From positions 1 to 26,751 of the IMG/VR virus record IMGVR_UViG_3300023184_000451: a stretch of 26,751 nucleotides of DNA. One strand, given 5' to 3'. A program made the position numbers and the translations under genes. A model generated the notes under the pieces. The model was not told where the DNA came from. It searched no databases and saw nothing but the letters and a program-made list of their open reading frames with translations. Of the stretch, positions 6,791 through 12,297 are shown one piece after another. This DNA is from a virus. Each line of letters begins with the position of its first letter. Positions within the stretch are counted from its first letter, which is position 1.

Positions 6791-7377
6791 TGGGAAGTTT
6801 TCTTTGCGACAATCAAATACAAAAGCTTGCTGAGCTGGATGTATTTTTGCCCTTTGTCGGAGAGAAGCAACGTACGCTTGACTATGGAGTAAAGGCCATT
6901 TCTTTTGGCCTTTCCCAAGCGGGCTACGATATTCGTTTATCTCCGGAAGAGCTGTTAGTTTTCAATGGCGCCAACAAAGCTAACGCCATACTCGACCCCA
7001 AGTTAAGCGATCCAACTCTTTGCTATGCAGCACCAAGAGCTATTGACGGCAGCACTTTCTTTATTCTCCCTCCCCATAGTTTTGGCCTTGGCGTCAGTCT
7101 TGAGCTGATTTCTATGCCAGATAATGTATTTGCCATTGCTCAAGGCAAATCCACCTATGCAAGGTGTGGATTGATCACTAATATCACGCCAATCGAACCT
7201 GGATGGAGCGGTCATTTGACTATTTGCCTTGTCAATCCGACAGGATTCTCCATTCGCATCTATGCAAATGAAGGCATTGCTCAGGTGATGCTTTATCGCT
7301 TAGACGAAAACGCAGATAAGCCTTACACCGGACCCTATCAAGGACAAGGTGCTAGGGTAAGACAAGCCATGGTCTAA
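6790..7377 (+). CDS. dcd: dCTP-deaminase-family protein lacking the usual catalytic Glu
   Basis: This 195-aa protein is a clear member of the trimeric dCTP deaminase/dUTPase family, which turns dCTP into dUTP on the way to dTTP. Family motifs are present: GYDIRLS (45-51), QGKSTYARCGL (118-128, with Ser121 and Arg125), PIEPGWSGHLT (134-144) and IYANEGIAQVMLY (157-169). Known deaminases read LT(I/L)E(I/L)SN after PGWxG. Here the codons give LTICLVN, so the Glu that activates the water is Cys146. The alignment needs no gap on either side. The protein may therefore be a dUTPase, a binding or regulatory homologue, or have moved its catalytic residue. It overlaps the previous gene by one base and lies in the same operon as ThyX further downstream. 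Confidence 0.85.
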   Translation: MGSFLCDNQIQKLAELDVFLPFVGEKQRTLDYGVKAISFGLSQAGYDIRLSPEELLVFNGANKANAILDPKLSDPTLCYAAPRAIDGSTFFILPPHSFGLGVSLELISMPDNVFAIAQGKSTYARCGLITNITPIEPGWSGHLTICLVNPTGFSIRIYANEGIAQVMLYRLDENADKPYTGPYQGQGARVRQAMV

Positions 7378-7380
7378 ACA

Positions 7381-7758
7381 TTGAGCGCTCTTGAAGACGA
7401 CTTTCACAGCCTTTGGCAAGCCCACCATCCACAGCTTATTCTTGAGCGAGAATTTTCTGATATTGATGCATGGGAAAGAGATTTTCAAGAGCGCCACTTA
7501 AAAAGCAAGCGATCTAAAAGGTACCGACTAGATTTTGCTCACCCTCAAAGCCGCACGGGCATTGAAATACAAGGCGGAGTTTATATTCGTGGGCGGCATG
7601 TAACTGGATCAGGGTATGAGCGTGATTGCCAAAAGTACAATCTTGCTTATACCAGTCAATGGACAATCTTCCTTCTCACTTCTACCATGGCCAAAGAAAC
7701 CGCTTGGCTCTCTTTGGTTGCGGAGCATATTGCTGCACAGTCTCTGCGGCTTCATTGA
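7381..7758 (+). CDS. VSR-like PD-(D/E)XK endonuclease
   Basis: This 125-aa protein matches a common small phage nuclease type related to VSR/DUF559 enzymes. Visible features are a basic patch KSKRSKRYRLDFAHP with Asp51, an IEIQGG core (Glu62, Gln64), RGRH, and GxxxDCQKYNLA (about 78-89) followed by WTIFLLT. These would form a one-metal or two-metal PD-(D/E)XK active site acting on branched or mismatched phage DNA; the exact substrate is unknown. The frame opens with TTG at 7381, 3 bp after the preceding stop, and there is no strong ribosome-binding site. The last 77 bp overlap, tail to tail, the gene on the opposite strand. Confidence 0.75.
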   Translation: MSALEDDFHSLWQAHHPQLILEREFSDIDAWERDFQERHLKSKRSKRYRLDFAHPQSRTGIEIQGGVYIRGRHVTGSGYERDCQKYNLAYTSQWTIFLLTSTMAKETAWLSLVAEHIAAQSLRLH

Positions 7759-8041
7759 GAATTTCGTCAGCCGCACGCAAGTCAAGCGCTTGCTTTGCCA
7801 GTGTTTGACGAAGTTGCATATTTTCAAGCATTACTGTTTGAAAAGCTGTCTGCATTGATGCCCAACCCTCCAGCAACTGCTTGGACGCAGTTTTTAATTG
7901 TGACAAGTCAGAACAATTGTCAATTGCACGACGATTGACCGTCATTGCAAATTCTCGCTCCGCAGAATGCTGAAATGGGCCCATAGTACCATGAACTGTT
8001 TTGCCATTGTACTTCATTTCCATTGCAATGCCGAAGACCAT
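7682..8041 (-). CDS. Hypothetical coiled-coil protein
   Basis: This 119-aa protein has no recognised function. It begins MVFGIAMEMKYNGKTVHGTM and then forms long heptad-like helices (about residues 35-100, rich in Leu, Gln, Ala and Glu). It ends in a basic/aromatic tail, PKRAKRFLWPW. Alternative starts are ATG 8023 or 8017, the latter giving MKYNGKTVHG. A longer frame reaching 8173 seems unlikely. It stands alone on the minus strand within a plus-strand block and overlaps the nuclease gene convergently by 77 bp. Clean helical periodicity supports it as a real gene. It could be a scaffold or DNA-binding accessory protein, but nothing proves this. Confidence 0.6.
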   Translation of the reverse strand: MVFGIAMEMKYNGKTVHGTMGPFQHSAEREFAMTVNRRAIDNCSDLSQLKTASKQLLEGWASMQTAFQTVMLENMQLRQTLAKQALDLRAADEILNEAAETVQQYAPQPKRAKRFLWPW

Positions 8042-8183
8042 GAGTCGATTCTCATTTATCGTTAGGCTAGGACATCGGGATGGACGCAACAGCTTTGCCA
8101 AGGCCGTGGACAAAGGCGAAATCACCGCAAACACTGGTTCGGAAAGCCCTAGGATATTGCATCCATCCAGCAAAAGGCATAGA

Positions 8184-8411
8184 ATGCGGCGGTTGCCTCG
8201 GGATTATGCATGGAGCATTGGAGAGCGAGTGGTGTTGGTTGCCTTCACGGCAGCCGGACTGGTTCCAACAAGCTTTTTGGGAGACTTCCAGGGCTTCACT
8301 GGTCTCAATGGAAGGAAAAAAGCTGTCGTCACCTGGGACCAGGAAGATTCTTCTGTCTCTGATACAGTGGCAATTCAACGCATCCGTCCCATTTCCTTTA
8401 TTCCATCATGA
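8184..8411 (+). CDS. Hypothetical small beta-rich protein, 75 aa
   Basis: This 75-aa protein is of unknown role. From residue 12 onward it alternates short strands and turns: GERVVLVAF, a GLVPTSFLGDFQGF segment, RKKAVVTWDQ and TVAIQRIRPISF. That could be a small SH3/KOW-like barrel, which is inference from pattern only. I chose ATG 8184 because AAAAGG (8172-8177) is 6 nt upstream and the frame ends in an ATGA overlap with the next gene. A competing plus-strand frame over 8080-8418 lacks both supports. The 142-bp stretch before it (8042-8183) has no gene and separates it from a divergent minus-strand gene, so promoters in both directions are expected there, though none stands out. Confidence 0.6.
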   Translation: MRRLPRDYAWSIGERVVLVAFTAAGLVPTSFLGDFQGFTGLNGRKKAVVTWDQEDSSVSDTVAIQRIRPISFIPS

Positions 8412-8629
8412 CATCTGAAACTGAAGCAATTGCAAAAACCTTAGGCAATTTTGCTGGCACTGCGCTATCTATCTTTGCTATCTATTGCCTGCGTGCTTAT
8501 CTGCTTAGCGTTTGTTGCGCAATGTTTTTCCCATTGATCACTTTAGGCTTTTGGCAATGGTTCTTAGTAGCATTAGCTGTTCGGACTTTGATTGCCCCAT
8601 CTGGTATTACAACTGAAAATGACAAGTAA
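8408..8629 (+). CDS. Small membrane protein, 73 aa
   Basis: This 73-aa hydrophobic protein likely has two transmembrane helices: about residues 17-36 (ALSIFAIYCLRAYLLSV) and 39-60 (MFFPLITLGFWQWFLVALAV). It has a short polar N terminus and a polar C-terminal tail, APSGITTENDK. No family is recognised. It overlaps the upstream gene by 4 bp (ATGA) and the thyX start by 11 bp, so it is translated as part of this operon. A role in membrane attachment or host take-over is possible but unsupported. It is far from the lysis cassette, so a holin role is less likely. Confidence 0.65.
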   Translation: MTSETEAIAKTLGNFAGTALSIFAIYCLRAYLLSVCCAMFFPLITLGFWQWFLVALAVRTLIAPSGITTENDK

Positions 8630-9329
8630 TGAATGCTGCCCATTGGACGATGGGCAAAGTTACCTTGCCTTGGTGGATTCAATGGGAAATAGTCTTTCCG
8701 TTGTTAATGACGCCAGGCAAAGCTTTGATAAGGAAAGCACGGAATGGGCCGAGCAAGATGGCAAGCTTCTTCGCTACCTAGCCGATCATCATCACACGTC
8801 GCCATTCAGGGGGGTAGTTTTCAAATGGCGGGTGAAGGCTCCATTGTTTGTGGCTAGGCAATGGTGGAAGCATACAGTGGCCTCTAGCTATGTTGACGAT
8901 CAGCTTGGCTGGAACGAAAAAAGCTTTCGCTATTGCTCCGCCGAGGACGCACAGTTCTACATGCCCAAGCAATTCTTGGCCCAAGCGAAAAGCAATCGTC
9001 AGGCCTCTGGAGAGGCCCTTCCTTCTGGAACCCAGCAGAGTGCCAAGCTTGAATGGTCAAGGGCTCTGGGGGCGGCCACAGCGGCCTATGCCGAGCTTCT
9101 GCTGATGGGAGTGAGCAAGGAACAGGCACGAGCCGTTCTCCCTGCTGCGCTTTATACCAGCTTCACCTGGACATGCTCCTTGCATGCACTGCTGCATTTC
9201 ATCAGTCTTCGCAAGCAGGATGGCGCCCAAGGAGAGATTATTGCCTACGCCAATGCACTGATCGAACTGGGCTCACCAGTGGCACCTGAAGCCTTTGAGG
9301 CTTTTGCCGCAAACAACTATCAATTCTGA
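8619..9329 (+). CDS. thyX: Flavin-dependent thymidylate synthase, atypical motif
   Basis: This 236-aa ThyX-family protein would make dTMP from dUMP using FAD and methylenetetrahydrofolate. Supporting features are the early HTSPFRGVVFKWRVKAPLFVARQ-type region (59-81), the GWNEKSFRY segment (97-105) and the C-terminal ARAVLPAALYTSFTWT and AQGEI motifs. The classical RHRx7S flavin/dUMP signature is altered: after RQWW the protein has KHT, not RHR, and about eight extra residues (SYVDDQLG) precede WNExSxRY. I recall phage ThyX proteins of this type but cannot verify it. The start at 8619 overlaps the membrane-protein gene by 11 bp. In-frame ATG 8682 is possible but shorter. Confidence 0.85.
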   Translation: MTSNECCPLDDGQSYLALVDSMGNSLSVVNDARQSFDKESTEWAEQDGKLLRYLADHHHTSPFRGVVFKWRVKAPLFVARQWWKHTVASSYVDDQLGWNEKSFRYCSAEDAQFYMPKQFLAQAKSNRQASGEALPSGTQQSAKLEWSRALGAATAAYAELLLMGVSKEQARAVLPAALYTSFTWTCSLHALLHFISLRKQDGAQGEIIAYANALIELGSPVAPEAFEAFAANNYQF

Positions 9330-9332
9330 ACC

Positions 9333-9584
9333 ATGCACGACATTATCAACAATCCCCAGCACTACACAGATCGCCGCTTTGAAGTGATCGAAGTGATCGA
9401 AGATGCAATTGAAAAGGCTGCTGATCCAGTGTCTGGCAATTGTCAGTCCCAAATATTGCGCTATATCCTACGCATGTGGGACAAAGACACTCCATTGCAA
9501 AATGCAAAAAAAGCACAATGGTATCTATCAAGATTGATTAACAAGCTTGAACATCAGCCGGAAGAATCTTACAGACTGGGCTAA
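9333..9584 (+). CDS. DUF3310 protein
   Basis: This 83-aa protein fits DUF3310, a small family very common in phages and sometimes labelled 'similar to nucleotide kinase'. The family pattern is visible: NNPQHYTDRRFEVIEVIEDA near the start (HY followed by the E-V-I helix), then NCQSQILRYILRMWDKD and NAKKAQWYLSRLINKL. The biochemical role is not established. Its place directly after thyX (3 bp gap) fits the usual association with nucleotide metabolism and replication genes. It ends 4 bp inside the antisense HNH gene. Confidence 0.85.
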   Translation: MHDIINNPQHYTDRRFEVIEVIEDAIEKAADPVSGNCQSQILRYILRMWDKDTPLQNAKKAQWYLSRLINKLEHQPEESYRLG

Positions 9585-10081
9585 AAAGTAGAATGGCCTC
9601 CCTTGCTCAGACAAGTCAGCGAGGGCGGCCAGGACATGGCTAAATTTGAGTGTTCGTGTATCGGTAACACTCGCTGCTGTTGTTCCATCCACTCCTCCCA
9701 TGATCCAATGGCGCTATGGGCACTAACAAAGCTATTGCTATGCACCCAAGATAGCAACGCTTGCTCTCTTTCCATTGTCCAAAACTTTTGCGGACGCCAC
9801 CACTCAAAAACTGGCAAGCTTCCTTTTGCTGCATTGCACGATAAGCACGCAGGAGCATTATTCCACTTAGCAAAATGCGGCCCACCCTTGCTCTTGGGTA
9901 CAATATGATCAATGGTCAACTTTTCATTCCATTCTCCGCAATAAGCACAAACACATTGACCTAGGAATCCTTTTTTAGGATAATCCTCAAAAATACTTTT
10001 ACGAAATCTACGTTTTGCTTCGCCAGGGCGCAATTCAGAAAGAGAATACAGAAGGAGATCGGCTTCGTTTCCCTTTCCCAT
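9581..10081 (-). CDS. HNH endonuclease
   Basis: This 166-aa HNH nuclease has a beta-beta-alpha metal core: zinc ligands Cys45/Cys48 (CAYC), LTIDHIVPKSKGG with Asp58-His59, Asn74/Asn75, second ligands Cys79/Cys82 (CLSC), and Lys86. A basic N-terminal part (RPGEAKRRFRKSIFEDYP) precedes it and a Trp-rich tail follows. Similar stand-alone HNH proteins occur in phages and cyanobacteria, as homing-type or DNA-processing nucleases. It lies antisense between DUF3310 and the lysis cassette, breaking an otherwise plus-strand run, which suits a mobile insertion. No intron or intein is visible around it. Confidence 0.88.
   Translation of the reverse strand: MGKGNEADLLLYSLSELRPGEAKRRFRKSIFEDYPKKGFLGQCVCAYCGEWNEKLTIDHIVPKSKGGPHFAKWNNAPACLSCNAAKGSLPVFEWWRPQKFWTMEREQALLSWVHSNSFVSAHSAIGSWEEWMEQQQRVLPIHEHSNLAMSWPPSLTCLSKGGHSTF
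9595..9630 (+). terminator. Hairpin just past the DUF3310 gene
   Basis: GGCCTCCCTTGCT (9595-9607) and AGCGAGGGCGGCC (9618-9630) pair over 13 positions, with one mismatch and one G-U, around a 10-nt loop. It begins 10 bp after the DUF3310 stop and lies inside the last codons of the antisense HNH gene. No U-run follows on the plus strand. It could end the plus-strand nucleotide operon in a factor-dependent manner, or be a chance result of coding constraint. Confidence 0.3.
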
Positions 10082-10121
10082 GGCAATAATGCATTGTCAC
10101 TGCATCAAGCCTAGTCGCAAA

Positions 10122-10149
10122 TCGGCAAGGTCGCGCAAGCAGTTAGAAT
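10122..10149 (+). promoter_or_regulatory. Possible promoter of the lysis cassette
   Basis: TAGAAT (10144-10149) is a good -10 match. TCGGCA (10122-10127), 16 bp upstream, is a weak -35 match. The site lies 23 bp before the first lysis-region gene, in the 91-bp gap between the divergent HNH gene and the cassette. A promoter is expected here because the cassette is cut off from the upstream plus-strand operon by an antisense gene. The match itself is weak. Confidence 0.25.
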
Positions 10150-10172
10150 GGAGAAAATTCTCTTGCTAATCC

Positions 10173-10382
10173 ATGGAAAAGTGGCAGAATGCATTGGCTA
10201 ATTTAGCAGTAAGCATTACTGCTGGCATGCTTCTGGCTACAGGTGGCATGATGATGAGTATTGGCAATCAACAAGTAAAGATTACTACGCAAGTGGAAAA
10301 TATAGCGGAAAAACTTGATGCCCTCACTGAAAACATAAAAAACCTTGAGGCTCGTGTGCGCTCTTTGGAGATTCGGCGCTAG
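10173..10382 (+). CDS. Small membrane protein with coiled coil (lysis-region candidate)
   Basis: This 69-aa protein has one transmembrane segment (about residues 9-29, LANLAVSITAGMLLATGGMMM) followed by a heptad-repeat coiled coil (about 35-66, VENIAEKLDALTENIKNLEARVRSLE) and a basic end. A single membrane anchor with a coiled coil just before an endolysin gene suits a holin, antiholin or membrane-fusion accessory protein. Homology to a named holin family is not evident. No clear ribosome-binding site precedes the ATG. It starts a three-gene lysis cassette. Confidence 0.65.
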   Translation: MEKWQNALANLAVSITAGMLLATGGMMMSIGNQQVKITTQVENIAEKLDALTENIKNLEARVRSLEIRR

Positions 10383-10410
10383 GATTTAGTGGACTCTTTT
10401 ACTGATCGCC

Positions 10411-10554
10411 ATGTCTGGAGTTGAATGGTTTGTTGTGGGCGGCATCATCATTGCCGCCTTGGACCAAGTGATTCAGCACACACCCTGGAAAAGCAATAAC
10501 GTCGTTCAGCTTGTGCTGACTGGCCTCAAGGCAATTTTCCGAGTGAAAAGCTGA
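10411..10554 (+). CDS. Putative holin-like membrane peptide, 47 aa
   Basis: This short frame encodes 47 residues starting MSGVEWFVVGGIIIAALDQV. One hydrophobic segment spans about residues 6-20. An amphipathic, positively charged second half follows (HTPWKSNN, then VVQLVLTGLKAIFRVKS). Its TGA stop shares one base with the ATG of the lysin gene, which strongly supports translation. A tiny one-helix membrane protein directly upstream of an endolysin is the classic layout of a phage holin or lysis accessory. The holin function is inferred from position and topology, not from a recognised family. Confidence 0.65.
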   Translation: MSGVEWFVVGGIIIAALDQVIQHTPWKSNNVVQLVLTGLKAIFRVKS

Positions 10555-11492
10555 TGGCAGCCAATGAGCAATTCTGGAACGAGTGCTTTTCTATTGCCCG
10601 GCAATGTGGTGCTCGCTTTCCAGAACTTGTGGCTGCGCAATGCTGCCTAGAAAGTGGCTTTGGACAATACGTGTCTGGTCGGAATAATTTTCTTGGCCTG
10701 AAAGGTAGCGGATCCAGCGTGTCTACACAAGAGTGGTACGATGGTCAATGGGTGAATATCACTGATGGCTTCATTGACTTTCCTAGTCTCGCGGCTTGCA
10801 TAGAATACTTGGTCACAAGGTGGTACAAAGACTATCATCAATTCAAGGGCATTAACAATGCACCCAATCGCTATGCTGCCGCTCGCATGCTGAAGGATCA
10901 GTCCTACGCCACTGATCCAGATTATCCGGCAAAGCTGTCGCGTTTAATGAAACAATACTCTCCTCAATCCTCCCTTCCAATGATTGGACCAACCAAGCGC
11001 CCTCAAGATTTTGGTTTCAAGAAGGGTGACTTTCATCTTATTGTCAACGACATTAGTGAAACCATGAAAGCTTTTTCTTACGAAGGAAAGCTTCTATGGG
11101 AAATCCCCTGTCTAGCCCGTGGACAATACAGCGATTTTGAATTTAAGCTTACCAACTCTGATACGCCTGTCGGCTTGTATAAAATTGGGCAAATCTATAA
11201 AGATTATGATAATGTTGGAGGCACTCCTGAATATGATCGTACCTTGATGTCATATGGATGGTATAGCTTTGATTTGGTAGAGCTGGAGAATCAAGAAAAC
11301 AAGTTTGGCCGGGCCGGCATTATGATCCACGGCGGGGGATCGGCATGTGGTTGGCCTGGCGCATGGGCACCTACTCAACAACTATTTCCGACCCATGGTT
11401 GCGTGCGCTGTAAAAACATTGATCTCAAAGACAAAATTCTTCCACTAACCAAGACAGGCACGGTATTTGTCAGCGTTTTTCAGGAAGGATGA
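10554..11492 (+). CDS. Endolysin: glucosaminidase fused to L,D-transpeptidase-like domain
   Basis: This 312-aa protein has two peptidoglycan-acting domains. Residues about 1-138 resemble the FlgJ-type N-acetylglucosaminidase fold (glycoside hydrolase 73-like), with candidate catalytic Glu33 in CLESGFGQY, NNFLGLKG (44-51), and FPSLAACIEYL then YAAARML. Residues about 158-308 resemble a YkuD L,D-transpeptidase, with MIHGGGS (His259) and THGCVRC (His281, Cys283, Arg285) matching the HGxxx...(S/T)HGCxR signature. A Pro-rich linker (139-152) joins them. There is no signal peptide, so a holin is needed. The second domain might cleave or bind peptide cross-links rather than form them. The gene is coupled to the 47-aa peptide upstream and overlaps the next gene by 4 bp. 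Confidence 0.88.
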   Translation: MAANEQFWNECFSIARQCGARFPELVAAQCCLESGFGQYVSGRNNFLGLKGSGSSVSTQEWYDGQWVNITDGFIDFPSLAACIEYLVTRWYKDYHQFKGINNAPNRYAAARMLKDQSYATDPDYPAKLSRLMKQYSPQSSLPMIGPTKRPQDFGFKKGDFHLIVNDISETMKAFSYEGKLLWEIPCLARGQYSDFEFKLTNSDTPVGLYKIGQIYKDYDNVGGTPEYDRTLMSYGWYSFDLVELENQENKFGRAGIMIHGGGSACGWPGAWAPTQQLFPTHGCVRCKNIDLKDKILPLTKTGTVFVSVFQEG

Positions 11493-11887
11493 ACAAAGCA
11501 GCGTGGTTCAATGCGGTTTGCTATGAGGCTGGTTTATGGGCGGTGCAACAATGGCCTTCGCTGGCTGCCAATCCATGGTTCAAGCGGCTTATGGAGTATT
11601 GCAGGTCTGATTGGGCGGAGTGGAAGACCACGTTTGTAATGGAATCCGTAGATCGCCAGATTGCGCCCCTGATAGATCAATGGCACGAGGAGGGAAGACT
11701 TGCCACTGCAGCAAAGCTTGCAGAAAAGGCTCAGGAGCTCTTCCCAGTGGCTACAATTACAGCACTGCCAGATGCCATTGTTCCGTCAGTCATGATTGTT
11801 CACAGTGCCCCAGAGGACGCCAGTGATGCAATCAAAGCGCTTGGCGCCGAACTTCGCATTACATGGCAACTTCCCGACACAAAGTAA
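11489..11887 (+). CDS. Hypothetical protein, 132 aa
   Basis: I do not recognise this 132-aa protein. The first 80 residues look helical and are Trp-rich (AAWFNAVCYEAGLWAVQQW, NPWFKRLM, DWAEWKTTF). A Pro-containing linker and a strand-rich end follow (IVPSVMIVHSAPEDASD, LRITWQLPD). It is translationally coupled to the lysin gene (ATGA overlap), so it is probably expressed late with lysis functions. No signal peptide or lipobox is seen, so a spanin role is not supported. It is the last clear plus-strand gene before the convergent tail operon. Confidence 0.65.
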   Translation: MNKAAWFNAVCYEAGLWAVQQWPSLAANPWFKRLMEYCRSDWAEWKTTFVMESVDRQIAPLIDQWHEEGRLATAAKLAEKAQELFPVATITALPDAIVPSVMIVHSAPEDASDAIKALGAELRITWQLPDTK

Positions 11888-11899
11888 ATCTTATTCACA

Positions 11900-12028
11900 A
11901 TGGAAGTCGTAATCGGTTTAGCTTTATTTTCCGCTGGTATTGCCCTGACTAGCCGTCTATACTATCAATTGGTCCATCCATGCCGATCGACTTGCGAGAT
12001 TGCATCTTTGCGTCATCTTGATGAATAA
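11900..12028 (+). CDS. Possible small membrane peptide, 42 aa
   Basis: A 42-codon frame starts MEVVIGLALFSAGIALTSRL, giving one hydrophobic helix (about residues 3-16) and a polar tail with two Cys. It begins 12 bp after the previous stop, but its second half (from 11949) overlaps the 3' end of a minus-strand gene by 80 bp. A short membrane peptide after a lysis cassette is plausible. Nothing beyond the hydrophobic stretch supports it. Confidence 0.3.
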   Translation: MEVVIGLALFSAGIALTSRLYYQLVHPCRSTCEIASLRHLDE

Positions 12029-12251
12029 GATCGCGCAATTCTAAATAATAGTTCAATCCATCAATATAGTCCACTTCAAAGACAGCGTGCATTGCGTCAG
12101 CGTAAGGCAGCTTGTCGATCACTTCGGCCTTGTGCATCAATTTAATAACCTGCCGAAACGCTTGGCTTCGTTGCTTGTGACTTAAACTGTCCCACCAAGC
12201 ATCATCTTCGGCGCGTTGCCATCTTTCGGCGGGGTGCCAGTCTGGCGACAT
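11949..12251 (-). CDS. Hypothetical protein, 100 aa
   Basis: I do not recognise this 100-aa protein. It is helical, with an aromatic N-terminal part (WHPAERWQRAEDDAWWDSL), SHKQRSQAFRQVIKLMHKAEV in the middle, and an acidic YIDGLNYYLELRDLI helix before a short tail. I chose ATG 12251. A TTG at 12263 would add four residues. It is the last gene of the minus-strand run, 47 bp after the virion-protein gene, and meets the plus-strand genes head-on. Its helical pattern and length argue that it is real. Confidence 0.6.
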   Translation of the reverse strand: MSPDWHPAERWQRAEDDAWWDSLSHKQRSQAFRQVIKLMHKAEVIDKLPYADAMHAVFEVDYIDGLNYYLELRDLIHQDDAKMQSRKSIGMDGPIDSIDG

Positions 12252-12297
12252 ATTCAGACTCAACGGTTCTCGGCCAACTGTACCAGATCAAGCCCAA

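Noticed and set aside
8067-8378. Minus-strand open frame across the divergent gap
   Set aside because: Its composition is unlike a folded protein and it covers a better-supported plus-strand gene.
8080-8418. Plus-strand open frame in a different phase from the 8184 gene
   Set aside because: It lacks a ribosome-binding site and its protein looks random, whereas the 8184 frame has AAAAGG upstream, strand-like periodicity and a 4-bp overlap with the next gene.
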